Part shown: positions 23,700 through 34,423 of the stretch, piece by piece
Layout of the letters: each line of letters opens with the position of its first letter
How positions within the stretch are numbered: the first letter of the stretch is position 1
NCBI RefSeq assembly: GCF_025766255.1
Contig: NW_026516776.1
Location: 62,001 to 126,000, forward strand
Source: Zychaea mexicana
Taxonomy: Eukaryota; Mucoromycota; Mucoromycetes; Mucorales; Lichtheimiaceae
DNA: 64,000 bases
Reading direction: 5' to 3'
Program-made: the position numbers and the translations under genes
Notes under the pieces: generated by a model
Seen by the model: the letters and a program-made list of their open reading frames with translations, nothing else
Database searches by the model: none
What the model was told of the DNA's origin: nothing

Positions 23700-25493
23700 A
23701 TGTCATACCCGTGGCCACACTCGTCCGATCCAAACTGGCAATGGAGCCAACAGTATTATCAGCAAGAGTCACATTACGGTCACGAGCAGCAACAGCAACA
23801 ACAGAACTATTATAACGCACCGCCAGCACCCGTAGACCAAAACGGGTATTACAATCAGCAGCAACCACAGCAACGATACAATAGTGCACCACACTCGGAA
23901 TCATTTGTCCACCAATTACAATCGCAAACGCAGCAAAGACAAAGCTTGGGTGCATTAGCTGCTGCTTCAATCAGCTCAGCGTTGCGATCTCCACAGTCTT
24001 TTGATTCATACCAACAGCAACAACAACTTGAACAGCATTACCAGTATCAACCACAACCACAACACCACCCATATTATCACCAGCCCAAACAACAACAACA
24101 ACAACAGCAGCAGCAGCAACAACAGATCACGAATCAACCTGACTATACCCAACGATCGGTCGTTGCTTATGATGATCTATCAACTAGTAACACAACACCA
24201 CAAAGGTAATAAACATTTCCGTCTCATTCTCCTTTCGAGTTTATATACTCAGACGATATGTGTTTGTACAATATCATATAGCACTTTTTGTTGCAATCGC
24301 TATTACCGCTCAGCTAAAGCTATTGAGCAACACGAAGCACAGCATATCAAATGTTCCGAGTGCTCCTTTGCAGCCATCAAGTCTGTGTTAGACGAGCATT
24401 TAGCAACTGAGCACGGCATAGGCGAATCAAAGAAAAAGTGAGCTACGGAAGATAAAAGAGAGAGAGGATGTGTTTATAAGGTATTTATAGAGAAATCTAT
24501 TAACAAGCGCATGTTTTATTTCGTTGATGATGATGTTAGGTCCAAACCGGATGGCGTTATTCCGCCGAATGCGCCCAAGATTGATACACCCGAAGCTCTG
24601 ACTGCATGGATTGAGGCTCGAAAAAAGAATTGGCCTTCAAAAGCTAATGTAGAACGCAAGGTAAAGAGGGGAGAAAAGTTTACTATGGATGATGGGCTTG
24701 ATTATGAGAAGAAGAAAAAACACCAGAGAAGAGAAAATTGGCGTTATAGTTATACTAAAGAGTCCGTATTCATTCCTGCACATAGCAAAAAGAATCAGAA
24801 GCGCGAAAAGCACGTGGTCAACTCGCGGACTCAAAGAACAGCAAAAAGCGTAAACGCGAGGAAAAAGAACCAAAAAAAGAAGGTGTATTGGGAGCGCTTG
24901 GCGATTATGGATCGGATGACAGTAATAATGAAGCTGATGACGACGACGAAGGCGAGGATGGAAGTGTGGACTTGGAGCAGGACGCAGTTACATCCAAGGA
25001 TCCTTCAAGTATGGGCAAAATCGCGCTACCAGAGAAGCCACAGCGAGCGGGCCCTCGTTGCAGGGCGTTTATGAGGGGATCATGTAGATATGGAAACAAG
25101 TGTCGATATGTCCATGAAAAACCACAGGTAAGACAAAAAATCTTTTTTGCAAAATGCTAGAGATAAAAAGTGTGTGTATGTGTACAACAGACTACTAGTG
25201 GAGCAGTGCTAACATGGAGAATATTATTAGCGACAACATAATCAACAACAAAACAATAACGTCAGACCTGTACAGAAACGACCCAACCTTTTGCGAATGG
25301 TAAGATATGACCCCAAATTGGATATTTCCTCTTTATGTCCACGCTTTATGTCCTAATACTAATAGTTACATGTCGTGGTTGTTAGTTGCTATCAAAAGAG
25401 ATCCGTGAAGAGCATAATGTTATCTTGCAGTGCTTCCGGCATATGGTGGATAATGAATTTTATGGTAAAGGAGATTCTCAACAACAAAATTAA
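23700..25493 (+). CDS. NUFIP1-like zinc-finger protein (box C/D snoRNP assembly factor family)
   Basis: NUFIP1 and its yeast counterpart Rsa1 help assemble box C/D snoRNPs together with the R2TP machinery in the nucleus. The N-terminus (start 23700) is a long Gln/Tyr/Pro-rich disordered region of about 165 residues with several poly-Gln runs. After an intron comes a zinc-finger-like stretch with paired Cys and His (SAKAIEQHEAQHIKCSECSF, then LDEHLATEH). The next exon holds the diagnostic NUFIP1 box: PPNAPKIDTPEALTAWIEA, then RKKNWPSKANVERK. A Lys/Glu-rich and acidic stretch leads to a CCCH zinc finger (CRAFMRGSCRYGNKCRYVH). The final exons end at TAA 25491-25493 after NEFYGKGDSQQQN. About five introns. 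The gene converges with COG4. Confidence 0.85.
24087..24125 (+). repeat. CAA/CAG repeat coding for poly-Gln
   Basis: Thirteen consecutive Gln codons (CAA, then CAG, then CAA) near the end of the first exon of the NUFIP1-like gene. Confidence 0.9.
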
Positions 25494-25783
25494 CTACATT
25501 TAACTTCTACTTTTCATTTTCATCAATTCTTTTTGTTTTGTTTTGTTGCATTTGTATCATACGATTTACATTCTTATCGCATAATCCTATCAGTAATATT
25601 GCATTTCCTCAGAACTTTTTGTAATCTCTCATAATCCAGTATACAAATTATTTGAAATAGTGTATAAGTTTACTTCAGTACAAGGAAAGATTTGCTACTT
25701 CTTCGGCATTAAAATCGAGTCTATAGACGAGTTACTTGAGCTCGATATCGTTCCATCAGTCCATAGAAGACATGCTTATTTTC

Positions 25784-28700
25784 TTACCTTAATGTTAGTA
25801 TTTTCTTGATTTCTGCAACGGTGAGCCGCCAACTAACAGGACCAGCCTTTGCACCCCAATAGTCGTATATTTCAGAGGGCTATATAGTTGATGACAATTT
25901 CACATAGTCAAATACAAATGGGCATACATCAAATATTTATAAGGATGCTATAGCTCTTTTTACCTCTTCGAAATTAAGCAGAGTAGCCATTTGGTTCAGC
26001 CGCGTAAATCGGTCACGAGAAAGCCATTCGGTCATTGAAGAGAGATGATGGATCACAGACCGCAAATCCTTATCGAACCGTAAAGCACCGTACTGGTTAA
26101 ACCGAGTTTGAGATATGATACGTTCCCACTGAGCCGTGATAGCGTCAAGAAGCAAGCCCATGATGGCAGCAAAATTGGCATCCGTAAGCGTACGTTGGTA
26201 GGAATTGATCAGTCTGTCAAAACCTCCTCGGAATCGTTTGACAAATAATTCATCCACGTCGGCTTCATTGTACTCATCCTCCTCCAAAACATATTTAACC
26301 TCATGATAGGCATGTTGAAACAAAGGTCGGACCCGTGGTTTCAAGATCTGTCCCATCAGTTGTTCCATGCCGCTCTATACGATGCCATTATTACTAGCCG
26401 CTATAGTATAAAAAGCAATTATAGATGTTTTACATACCTGTAATAATTTCTGGAACTTGGAAGACGCAGCAGCTAGGTCATTCACGGCTTTGATTGCAAT
26501 CTTTAAATCATGCTCCTTGTCCTTCCAAATAGCTGCCTCCACTTCAGGTCGTGCGTCCTGCGCAAGTCGTTGCATGTACTCGGCACTCACATTTAAATTA
26601 TTGAGCAACACCTAATAGATACAGATTAAAAATTACCTTTTTTCTCTTTCTCCAGACTGATATAGATAGATTTTGATGCGTTACCATGTAATTTATTTTC
26701 GCCTGCTCAGCAGATCGCTCAGCATTGCGATTACCAGGCTCCTGTCCAGCAAATGTTACCGACATCTTTTGTTGAAAAACTTGAAGATAGCCTGAATCTA
26801 GTGCCTTGAGAACCGCCTTGACGGTTGTTGTGATGACTTCTGGCTCACACGTAGATATGCTGCGCTTGATAACCTTTTTGAGGATAAAGAAAACGTCGTC
26901 GACGCAAGTGGATGTTTGGCTCGATGATGGGTCATAATCGTCCAATTTCATAGCCTACACATATACATATGGTAAATATTGCCCATCGTTAGTCAAATGA
27001 CCATGAATAGTCTCGAATGAAATAGGGAACAATGTATTGCTCTTACCTTATCAACATTTCGTTTTAAAAGATAATTGTCGATCACCAAGTACGAGTTCAT
27101 TAGCTCCTTTGTGCGTTTAGCTAATCCAGAAGAAGCAAGAAGTCCGTTGTTGCCATAGTATCGTTTATCCTTGCCATGCATGATCATATCCTGCGTCGAT
27201 TCGTCTGTCCCAATTTGCTCCATTTCATCATCTGCCCGCTCGTTGATAAATTGATAGAATAACGCGCCCCTTTGACTTATCAAGGCAAGTTCCAAGAGAT
27301 TGGCATCGAGTTGACGTGGGTCTGTCAGTGGATTACCGTTGCTCGTTTGTCCTGTTGCACCAGCATTTGGAGACCCATTACTGCCACTTGTTGCTACTCC
27401 ATTTGCTCCTCCAGGCGACGTGCTCCAATTTGTTGTAGACGAACGGATCATGGCAATATTCAGTGACTGGATCTCTACGAGCTAGAAACAATTTGCAATG
27501 TGTGAAGCATTCGAAGTATTGAGCGGTATATCAGTAACACAGTCTTTATATATATGAACATCGGTTTCCAGGGATAATTAGATACCTTAGATTCCAACTT
27601 GCGATTCTGTACGAATTGATCTAATATACGTCCACTTTCCACATCACTCTCCTCTTGTAACCGCTGAATCACACGTAACATCCGTCCTCGTCCATAATGC
27701 AGCTCCACCAAGGGTTGATGTTGATCGATAATAACAGCAATATTCTCAAAGAGTCGTGTGAGGGTATCGGCGAAATATACTGGCGATGAGGCTTTTTTTA
27801 ATTTATGCATGACCATACAAAGAAAAATATCAGTACAACGATAAGCCCTTCTTGTTGTTTCCAAGGATCTTTATGAGCCACTTACTGTTCCCCATGCGTA
27901 GCTCTTCGCTACATCGTGCCTTGACAATATTGCATACAAATCGAGAATATCGATCCAGGCCTTCAGCTTGGCACCCGATAAGTGGGAATAGTTTAAAGTA
28001 GCGCGTGATGTCTGCTTCGTTGCGCTGCATGACTGCATCGTCAAATCGTTGAGAGAATATGTCGAATAACGCAGATTTGGCGTCTGAAAGCGTTTTAGCT
28101 GGATGATCAGGGTTTTCGGATGTTGGCTATTATTCATCATCATAGTTATTGTCAGTAAAAACTGTACTTGTATCAAGAATAACCTTTTTCCATGTCTTTA
28201 TAAGAAGGGAACCAACCACAGTAAATTCGGCCAAAGAGCCATTCAAAATGGCTGAATCAATACGCGACGCACTCTGTAATAAACTGGCTGCTGCATCATA
28301 ATCTTTATGCTGCATCGCTTCCTGGATACCAGCTATACATCGTTTAAGTTCCTGGACATCTTCAACATAATGAATTGATTCTTTTGCCCTGGACTGTAAT
28401 ATTGTGTTTAGGATCGAAATTCACTTGGGAATATATCCGTTTAAAATTGGTAGTCTTTTTTTACCTGTTCCTGGTCGAGTTGTCGAACTTTATCACTGAT
28501 GCCTTCCGCAAGTCGCGACGTTTTCGTGATAGTATCCACCATTTGTGAAGAATCTGTTTTCAAGTTTCGCAATTGTGGCCTAAAAAACCAACCTCTTACA
28601 ATTCAGCTTTTCTGGTTTGTTTGTACAAGTGTCTATATTGTTATCTGATCTACCTTAGTACATCAAGTGTTCCTAATGCTTCTAATAAATCCGATTCCTT

Positions 28701-28913
28701 GGAAAGCATTTCGTCAAGTGAAGCATCGATCCGCGTCTCTTCCTCATCAAGCAATCGAAGGCATTCGCGAATGTCGTCGATATTGGTCAGGGCTTCAAAG
28801 TCCTGAGATAAGAGTGATTCTTGTCCTGCGTCGTGTGTCTGTTCGCTCCCAAAGTCGTTGCTGTTATTAGGTTGTTGAGTATGGCCTGATGAAGGAGAAA
28901 TAGCTGAAGGCAT
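25784..28913 (-). CDS. COG4: COG4, conserved oligomeric Golgi complex subunit 4
   Basis: Lobe A subunit of the COG tether, which acts in retrograde vesicle traffic within the Golgi. The coiled N-terminal block ([19 protein letters not shown], then [18 protein letters not shown]) and the helical-bundle segments ([49 protein letters not shown]) match the family. The C-terminus has [17 protein letters not shown], then [17 protein letters not shown] with [11 protein letters not shown] before the TAA at 25784-25786. Nine or so introns of about 50-80 bases interrupt it. I chose the ATG at 28913 ([14 protein letters not shown]) because it precedes the usual low-complexity N-terminus. The same frame stays open up to an ATG at 29123, which would add 70 residues. 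Expected length is about 770 residues. Confidence 0.92.
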
Positions 28914-29426
28914 ATTATTTTCTCTATAGGAAACAACTGTCAATGCATCCCATCTCAGCAAGCCAACAAAAAGTGTCTTTTCTATTCCGCTACCATTTAT
29001 GGCACAATCATTTTTGAGAGGTAAGAGCAATTGCATATCATTGGATGACCTAGTTAGCCGTAGCTTGCAGTGCTCTCTATTGTTGCTGAGGTACAATCCT
29101 TCGCTTGTAGCTATTGACGCCATAGTCTGTTTCCATTGCTCGATACAGGTGTTTCAACCTCCAGCATATCAGTTGTGGTGCTTAGTATCATGGAAGTAGA
29201 ACGTCATTGAAAAATGTTCTATATTATTCGGGATCACCATGATATGTACATAATCATCGAATGAAAACAATAGAAAGCGATTTATGATAGCTCTCACGCA
29301 GATAAAAGTATTTCAGATACGTTATGACGATTGATTAAGAGAGTATGTTTTACTAGTAGATACTGCTTCATTAAACACTAATATTCATGGGTAGATACCA
29401 GCTTGGGTTCTTGGGGGTACACAGAA

Positions 29427-29898
29427 CTACTTAGCGCCCGTATTACGATCTGGAACATTCTTTGTCGGCCTACAAGCAGTGTGCATATCAATTTTTCTAA
29501 GAAATGCCAATATGTTACATACTTCTCAGTCTTCTTGATCGTTTCGCGATCTAGACAGAGATGAAACCAATCAAAGGAACGAGTTTAAGTAACGTTGTGA
29601 GATCATCGATAGTTCATTAACAGCTATATATATTACTACCTCATTACACACATCTACTAAATTAATGTATCTACTTTAAATACATCGTCAATCAATTGCC
29701 TGACAGAGTAGTTTGATGTTGGTAATAACGACAGTAATGAAAAGAGAGAAATATTCTGTATAAGAAACTACAATTAAATATCACAACACTTTCTTCTTCG
29801 CTGATCTACACACAAATAAAGATCCATCACCTAAACCTACGAGACCTTTGCTGACCCATATTACTTGTTGCGAGTGATTTTTGATATCTATCCATCAT
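29427..29898 (-). CDS. Possible small multi-exon gene, splicing unresolved
   Basis: Three coding-like blocks follow one another on the minus strand. The first starts with ATG at 29898 (MMDRYQKSLATSNMGQQ). The second follows a TTATACAG acceptor near 29760 and reads NISLFSLLSLLPTS, then NYSVRQLIDDVFKVDTLI. The third follows TCTGTCTAG near 29553, uses a GTATGT donor near 29526 and a TTGTAG acceptor near 29472, and reads RETIKKTEKPTKN, then VPDRNTGAK before TAG at 29427-29429. Codon use resembles that of the neighbours. The junctions between blocks 1-2 and 2-3 do not keep a single phase with the sites I can see. The family is unknown. Alternatively it is a decayed gene. Confidence 0.35.
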
Positions 29899-30389
29899 TA
29901 ATATTCTCACTAGCCACAGAGAGAAACTCAAATGACGCTGTGTGTCTATTTTAGGCCAACTCGGGACCACGTTTACTCGACTCTCTTTTAGATGATACAA
30001 CACAAATGTGAAACCGGGCAAATTAACTTGCACACCATCCCATCAAACGGGTAGGCCTAATACGCTAAATTCCAATGATCTGCGCTCAGCAAGAACATGT
30101 TACACGAATCATCAAGTATTAATCGCCAAGCTGGGTAAGCTGCGCCATAATGGAACGGGCGAAGACCAAGAAAAATCCCCACAGCCACACACGCACATAA
30201 AAGTGCGTTATATATAGATCAGCTGTATATCATACGTATGTGTTCTCGAAAATGGTTAGGACAAATTAGCCTATCCTCCAGTCCACCCCTTTTTCAGAAT
30301 ATAAATGAGGTAGGTTTTTTTATTTATTTCGCGTTCAATCAACAACTCCTCTTCTTCTCCTCACGAAAAAAACAGCAACAACAACAAAA
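29899..30389. other. Promoter region of the small secreted protein gene
   Basis: About 490 bases with no supported coding sequence. It includes TATATATAG near 30208 and a TATAAA at 30300. The last 60 bases before the start are rich in CAA and CT. Confidence 0.4.
30300..30305 (+). promoter_or_regulatory. TATA-like box
   Basis: TATAAA about 85 bases upstream of the ATG at 30390, followed by a T-rich and CT-rich leader. It probably serves the small secreted protein gene. Confidence 0.4.
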
Positions 30390-30835
30390 ATGGTCAAAGC
30401 CCTAACAGTCCTTGCTTTCCTTGCCGCCCCTACCGCTTACGTTATGGCTCAAGATGGTATGCATTGTTTTTACACTGCTGTTATGATAATTAGTTTTCTG
30501 GATTTACTGATCTGCTGTGCCTTTTTCCAAACTATTTTCTAGCTTCTGTTCCTACCGAAATCCCAAGTAATATCCCTACCGACGATCCTGGTTTGCTCAG
30601 CAGCATCGCCAGCTATGCTAGTGAAAACGCTGGCGAATTGTCGTCTGCCTACGAATCCATAATGAGCGAGCTTCCTACTGACTACCAGAACAGTGTCAGC
30701 AGCATTCTCGCTGAAGCTACTCAGGGTGCTCCCAGCGGTGGCAGCGACGGCGAATCTGCTGGTAACAAGGTCACCCTTGGTGTTGCCATGGCTGGTGCTG
30801 TCGGCTTTGTTGCTGCTGCAGGCATGCTCCTCTAA
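30390..30835 (+). CDS. Small Ser/Ala-rich secreted protein, probably GPI-anchored
   Basis: A protein of about 118 residues in two exons. ATG at 30390; the donor GTATGC after CAAGATG and the acceptor TTTCTAG before CTTCTGTT join in frame. The first 20 residues (MVKALTVLAFLAAPTAYVMA) form a clear signal peptide with cleavage likely after MAQ or nearby. The middle is acidic and rich in Ser, Ala, Glu and Pro (PTEIPSNIPTDDPGLLSSI). After a Gly/Ser linker (GGSDGESAGN) a hydrophobic tail (GVAMAGAVGFVAAAGMLL) ends exactly at the stop. This layout is typical of GPI-anchored fungal cell-surface proteins. Such proteins diverge fast, so I give no family name. Gly or Ser in the linker are candidate omega sites. 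Confidence 0.82.
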
Positions 30836-33004
30836 ACAACAACTCACATATAACACAGTATAACATCATCCCCAGCCTCTTTTTTCCTCTGACCTCCTTG
30901 TCCTTCTAAACTTCTCGTTTCTTGTACAACATCTCTTCGCGTATTTCCCTTTTGATTCATTCTATAGCCTGTATCCTTAATACATATATTATTGTTGGTA
31001 GTCTACCACGTAACTTCATTATTGATCGCTTTTCTGCATAAGTATTTTTTGCTCGAGGAAAAACTATAAGATGAGTTAGTTCTACTGTACCTCAGGACTC
31101 TACTTTTTTTATGGCGGTCTGCCGTATCGTTACTATACAGTCTACTAATGATATCAAGCAGTCTTGAAAACATACATATCGAGCAGAAACAATAGCCCAA
31201 GTCAAAATATTATTTCTGGATTAGCTAATTTACCAGAACACTACTACATATTAGTCGAGTATCAAGCAGCTGCACATGCACATGCGCAAAGCATTGAACC
31301 TCTTGGATGACTTTCGAAGATGTAAGCCGGCGTTAGGCTTATACTGCTATTTATATAGCTATGAAAAAACGGCTTTTCGTCGGTTTGTATAATGAAACAG
31401 TTTTTGTAAAACAAAGTGACGTATAGACACCCCAAGAAAGGTGAAAAATATGGCTCGTTTGCTGCGAAATGAAGGGCGGTTTGTTAGGTACAATTGTTGG
31501 TCGTTCCCCATCGTCTTTTACTCAAATAACAGTACAGCACTACATACATGCTCAATTCTGATATGTGGATGGCTTTTCCAATGACATCAGTACTCATACA
31601 CGGCGTTACCATAATTTGATCGACACATATCGCAAGGATTTAGCCATATAGACTCCACTATAAAATGTGATGTGAAAGAAGCTGAGAAATATGCAAATCA
31701 CTGATATGATAGATCACATATTCGCTTCATTCTGCACGCAGCATACTAATATAAACACCTCTTCGGATACGTTTTACCTAAACTTCACGTCTACATGCAT
31801 TTTGATGGAGATACGGATAAGAATTAGATCGATCCTGTTCTGCTGTCTATCATTTCAACAATGATGTTAACGGTGAATTGATATATTAGACAAAAAGCAC
31901 GAAGGCATAAGATTATGACGTAGCAGAAGAGATCTCCGTCCTTTCTATGTATGCGGCATAGATGTTGCATGAAAGATAAAGATAGCGACACCACATGACC
32001 GTCTTCGTCTTGGAAATAGCAATTTTGTAACGCCCTTCTTTCTCTGCCTCAATAAAGAAGCTGGTATCACTGTCAAACGTCATTTTCGTTGTATCTAAAA
32101 GAAAGCCAGCTCCTACAGAAATCGGCGTGTAGCACATGAAATGCAAAATAGCTCCTTTTGATTGCTTTTTTGTTTTCGATTACAAAACTTGAGCTACGCT
32201 TTAAAATAAAGATGTTACCGTGGAGAAACAGCAGCACCATATCCTACTGCTACAACAAGAAGTAGTAGGGCCAGTATCAAACTAACTGGTAGGTGAGCAC
32301 GACGACAGCTGTCAAAGGCTCATATGATTCGCGGTTGATTACAGCAATTCCGTTTTGTAGTCTATTTCAAGTATGTGCCTCATTCTTCTATCTAATTGAG
32401 AAGCTAATTTATATGATACATAAATAGCACATTCATAATTGTATAAGCTGTCAAACAGGATCTATATGTATTATTTGGCGAATCCTATCTTTGCTATGAT
32501 AGGAGGCTTTGGAATGGCTTTTACCGTACCATAGAATACGAGGGAATGTAGGTGCGACTGTAGCGGCCAAGGCGCACCAAATGACCTCTGTGTCTCTGCT
32601 CGTCTGACAAATGTCTCTCGTCATTTTTATAAAAGAAATAATTTCCCTTTTAAAAGAACTGCAGCAAAACATATATGTTAATTTTAACCCTCTTCCTACA
32701 TGATTCTGATACTAGCTAATCAGCATACTGTACTCGATAAACGATAGCAAAATAGCGAAAAGAGATTTTAGTTTTGTGCCCTTAGCGTGGCAACATCACG
32801 AGCTCTATGTAGAAGACAGTGAGACAGTGCATAGCATAAAACCACGCGACTGACTTTGCGGTGTAAAAAAAGCCTGCATGCACTGTGCCAAGACAGTGCG
32901 AGCTAACTTAACGCCTTCCTTTTTTACGTTTCCTGCGGCACACACACACACTCTCAAACAACACACAGTCTTTTATTTTACCTTTTCTCTCGTAAAATTA
33001 GAGA
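30836..33004. other. Intergenic, no supported gene
   Basis: About 2.2 kb, AT-rich. One minus-strand frame at 31913-32146 (TTKMTFDSDTSFFIEAEKEG, then RYKIAISKTKTV) has protein-like composition behind a TTTTAG acceptor, but no start or family was recognised; it may be a gene fragment. A CA-rich and CT-rich leader (32930-33000) precedes the next gene. Confidence 0.4.
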
Positions 33005-33565
33005 ATGCTGACGCTACTTCTCGGCTACGTTTTGCTTGGCATTCTATTTTATGTCGAACACCGGTACGAATCGTCGAGAACTACAACCGCCATTCAAGAA
33101 TCCGGAGATGATCAGGGCACGTCTCGATTGTTACTCATAGTATGGATATTATGCGGGTTTGTCAGTCCACTGGTATGGCTCTCCGTGAATGTGGGTGCAG
33201 CACCCGACTGGATTGGTTGGATCGGGTTAGGATGGATCTTGGGTGGTATTATCTTATTACGCTGGTCGATATTTGCCAATCATTTCTATTTGCGTGCCAT
33301 GGCGACCATGGATGACCAGTATATCTGTACCGAGGGACCTTACAAGGTCATTCGTCACCCCGGTTATGCCGCGTTTATTGTGGGATGGCTAGGATTTGGT
33401 TTGGCTACCGTCAACTGGATGGCATTTTTGACGACGGTCGTTTTGGTCGGTTATGCGTATGTAAAACGGATCCTGGCCGAGGAACAGATGATGCTGGAGA
33501 AGTTCAGTGTTGATTACCAACAGTATATCAATGAATCGTCGCGAGTGATCCCCTTTGTATTTTAA
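33005..33565 (+). CDS. Isoprenylcysteine carboxyl methyltransferase-like membrane protein
   Basis: A single open frame of 186 residues without introns. Several hydrophobic spans are visible: LTLLLGYVLLGILFYV, LLLIVWILCGFVSPLVWLSV, WIGLGWILGGIILL and AAFIVGWLGFGLATV. The C-terminal part carries the conserved SAM-dependent methyltransferase signature of the ICMT/PEMT-type superfamily: ICTEGPYKVIRHPGYAAF, later RILAEEQMMLEKFSVDYQQY. In eukaryotes ICMT methylates the prenylated cysteine of CaaX proteins in the ER. Shorter relatives of this type are common in bacteria and their substrates are mostly unknown, so the exact substrate here is open. The start is the first ATG after a CT/CA-rich leader. 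Lack of introns contrasts with nearly all neighbours. Confidence 0.82.
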   Translation: MLTLLLGYVLLGILFYVEHRYESSRTTTAIQESGDDQGTSRLLLIVWILCGFVSPLVWLSVNVGAAPDWIGWIGLGWILGGIILLRWSIFANHFYLRAMATMDDQYICTEGPYKVIRHPGYAAFIVGWLGFGLATVNWMAFLTTVVLVGYAYVKRILAEEQMMLEKFSVDYQQYINESSRVIPFVF

Positions 33566-34336
33566 AGCTTTTGTTATGTAATGACATATTCTGTTATCAT
33601 TATTACTATCACTATTTTGTATTGATTAATGGTACTATTAAATACCCGGTCCTCATATTCTTGTATTCCATGCTCATGTAAGTGTGGTGTAAGTATTTGT
33701 AAAGGAAAACGTAACATATAAGAAGAGGATGCCATAAAATATACGTAAGTAGGGAAGGAGAGCAATATAAGTTGGTATAGTATTGGGGGTGGATGAGATC
33801 AAATATTGCTAGTAGCCAAGTAGAATGGACTTATTAGAAGAGTTGACAAAGAACCTGTCCTCACTATGAATAATCACAGCAAATTTATTATATTTCATGA
33901 TGATAAATGTATAAGCAAGAGATTTCATTGTAGCTGTATTATATAGCAACATAAAGGATTGATATATAGACATGCATTGTAGAAAGGCCAGAGGAGTAAG
34001 CTTTTCTTTTAAGAATACTGGTAATCATTATGCACACCGAATACGTTTTAAAAGGGATTATCATTATGCTCATACTCTAATCTACTACAAGTAACTGTCA
34101 AGTATTATCAGCTCTTGTATGTAAATATATGCGTGGTAAATACTACTTCATCGTCCTCTCACACAATGTCATCACTTCACCTAATCACTTGTTGTGGTTT
34201 ACCTGCTATGCTCTAGTATATATGTCTACTGTAAATTTTTAGCGGCAAGCAACTAATAAATAGCCCCTGTAGAAACTTACAGGTCCTCACGAATACTTGC
34301 AGGAACATGCTTATAGGTCGCATAAAGCTGCATATG
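33566..34336. other. Intergenic, no supported gene
   Basis: AT-rich 3' flank of the methyltransferase-like gene and upstream DNA of the permease gene. No coding signal seen. Confidence 0.5.
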
Positions 34337-34345
34337 TATATAAAG
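34337..34345 (+). promoter_or_regulatory. TATA box of the NCS1 permease gene
   Basis: TATATAAAG about 80 bases upstream of the ATG at 34424, followed by a CT-rich leader. Confidence 0.5.
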
Positions 34346-34423
34346 CGAGTATCAATTTTTTTGCCCACCCCGCCTCTCGAAACGACGTTCTTCACTAATT
34401 TTCCTCCACAACTGTATCGTTTC

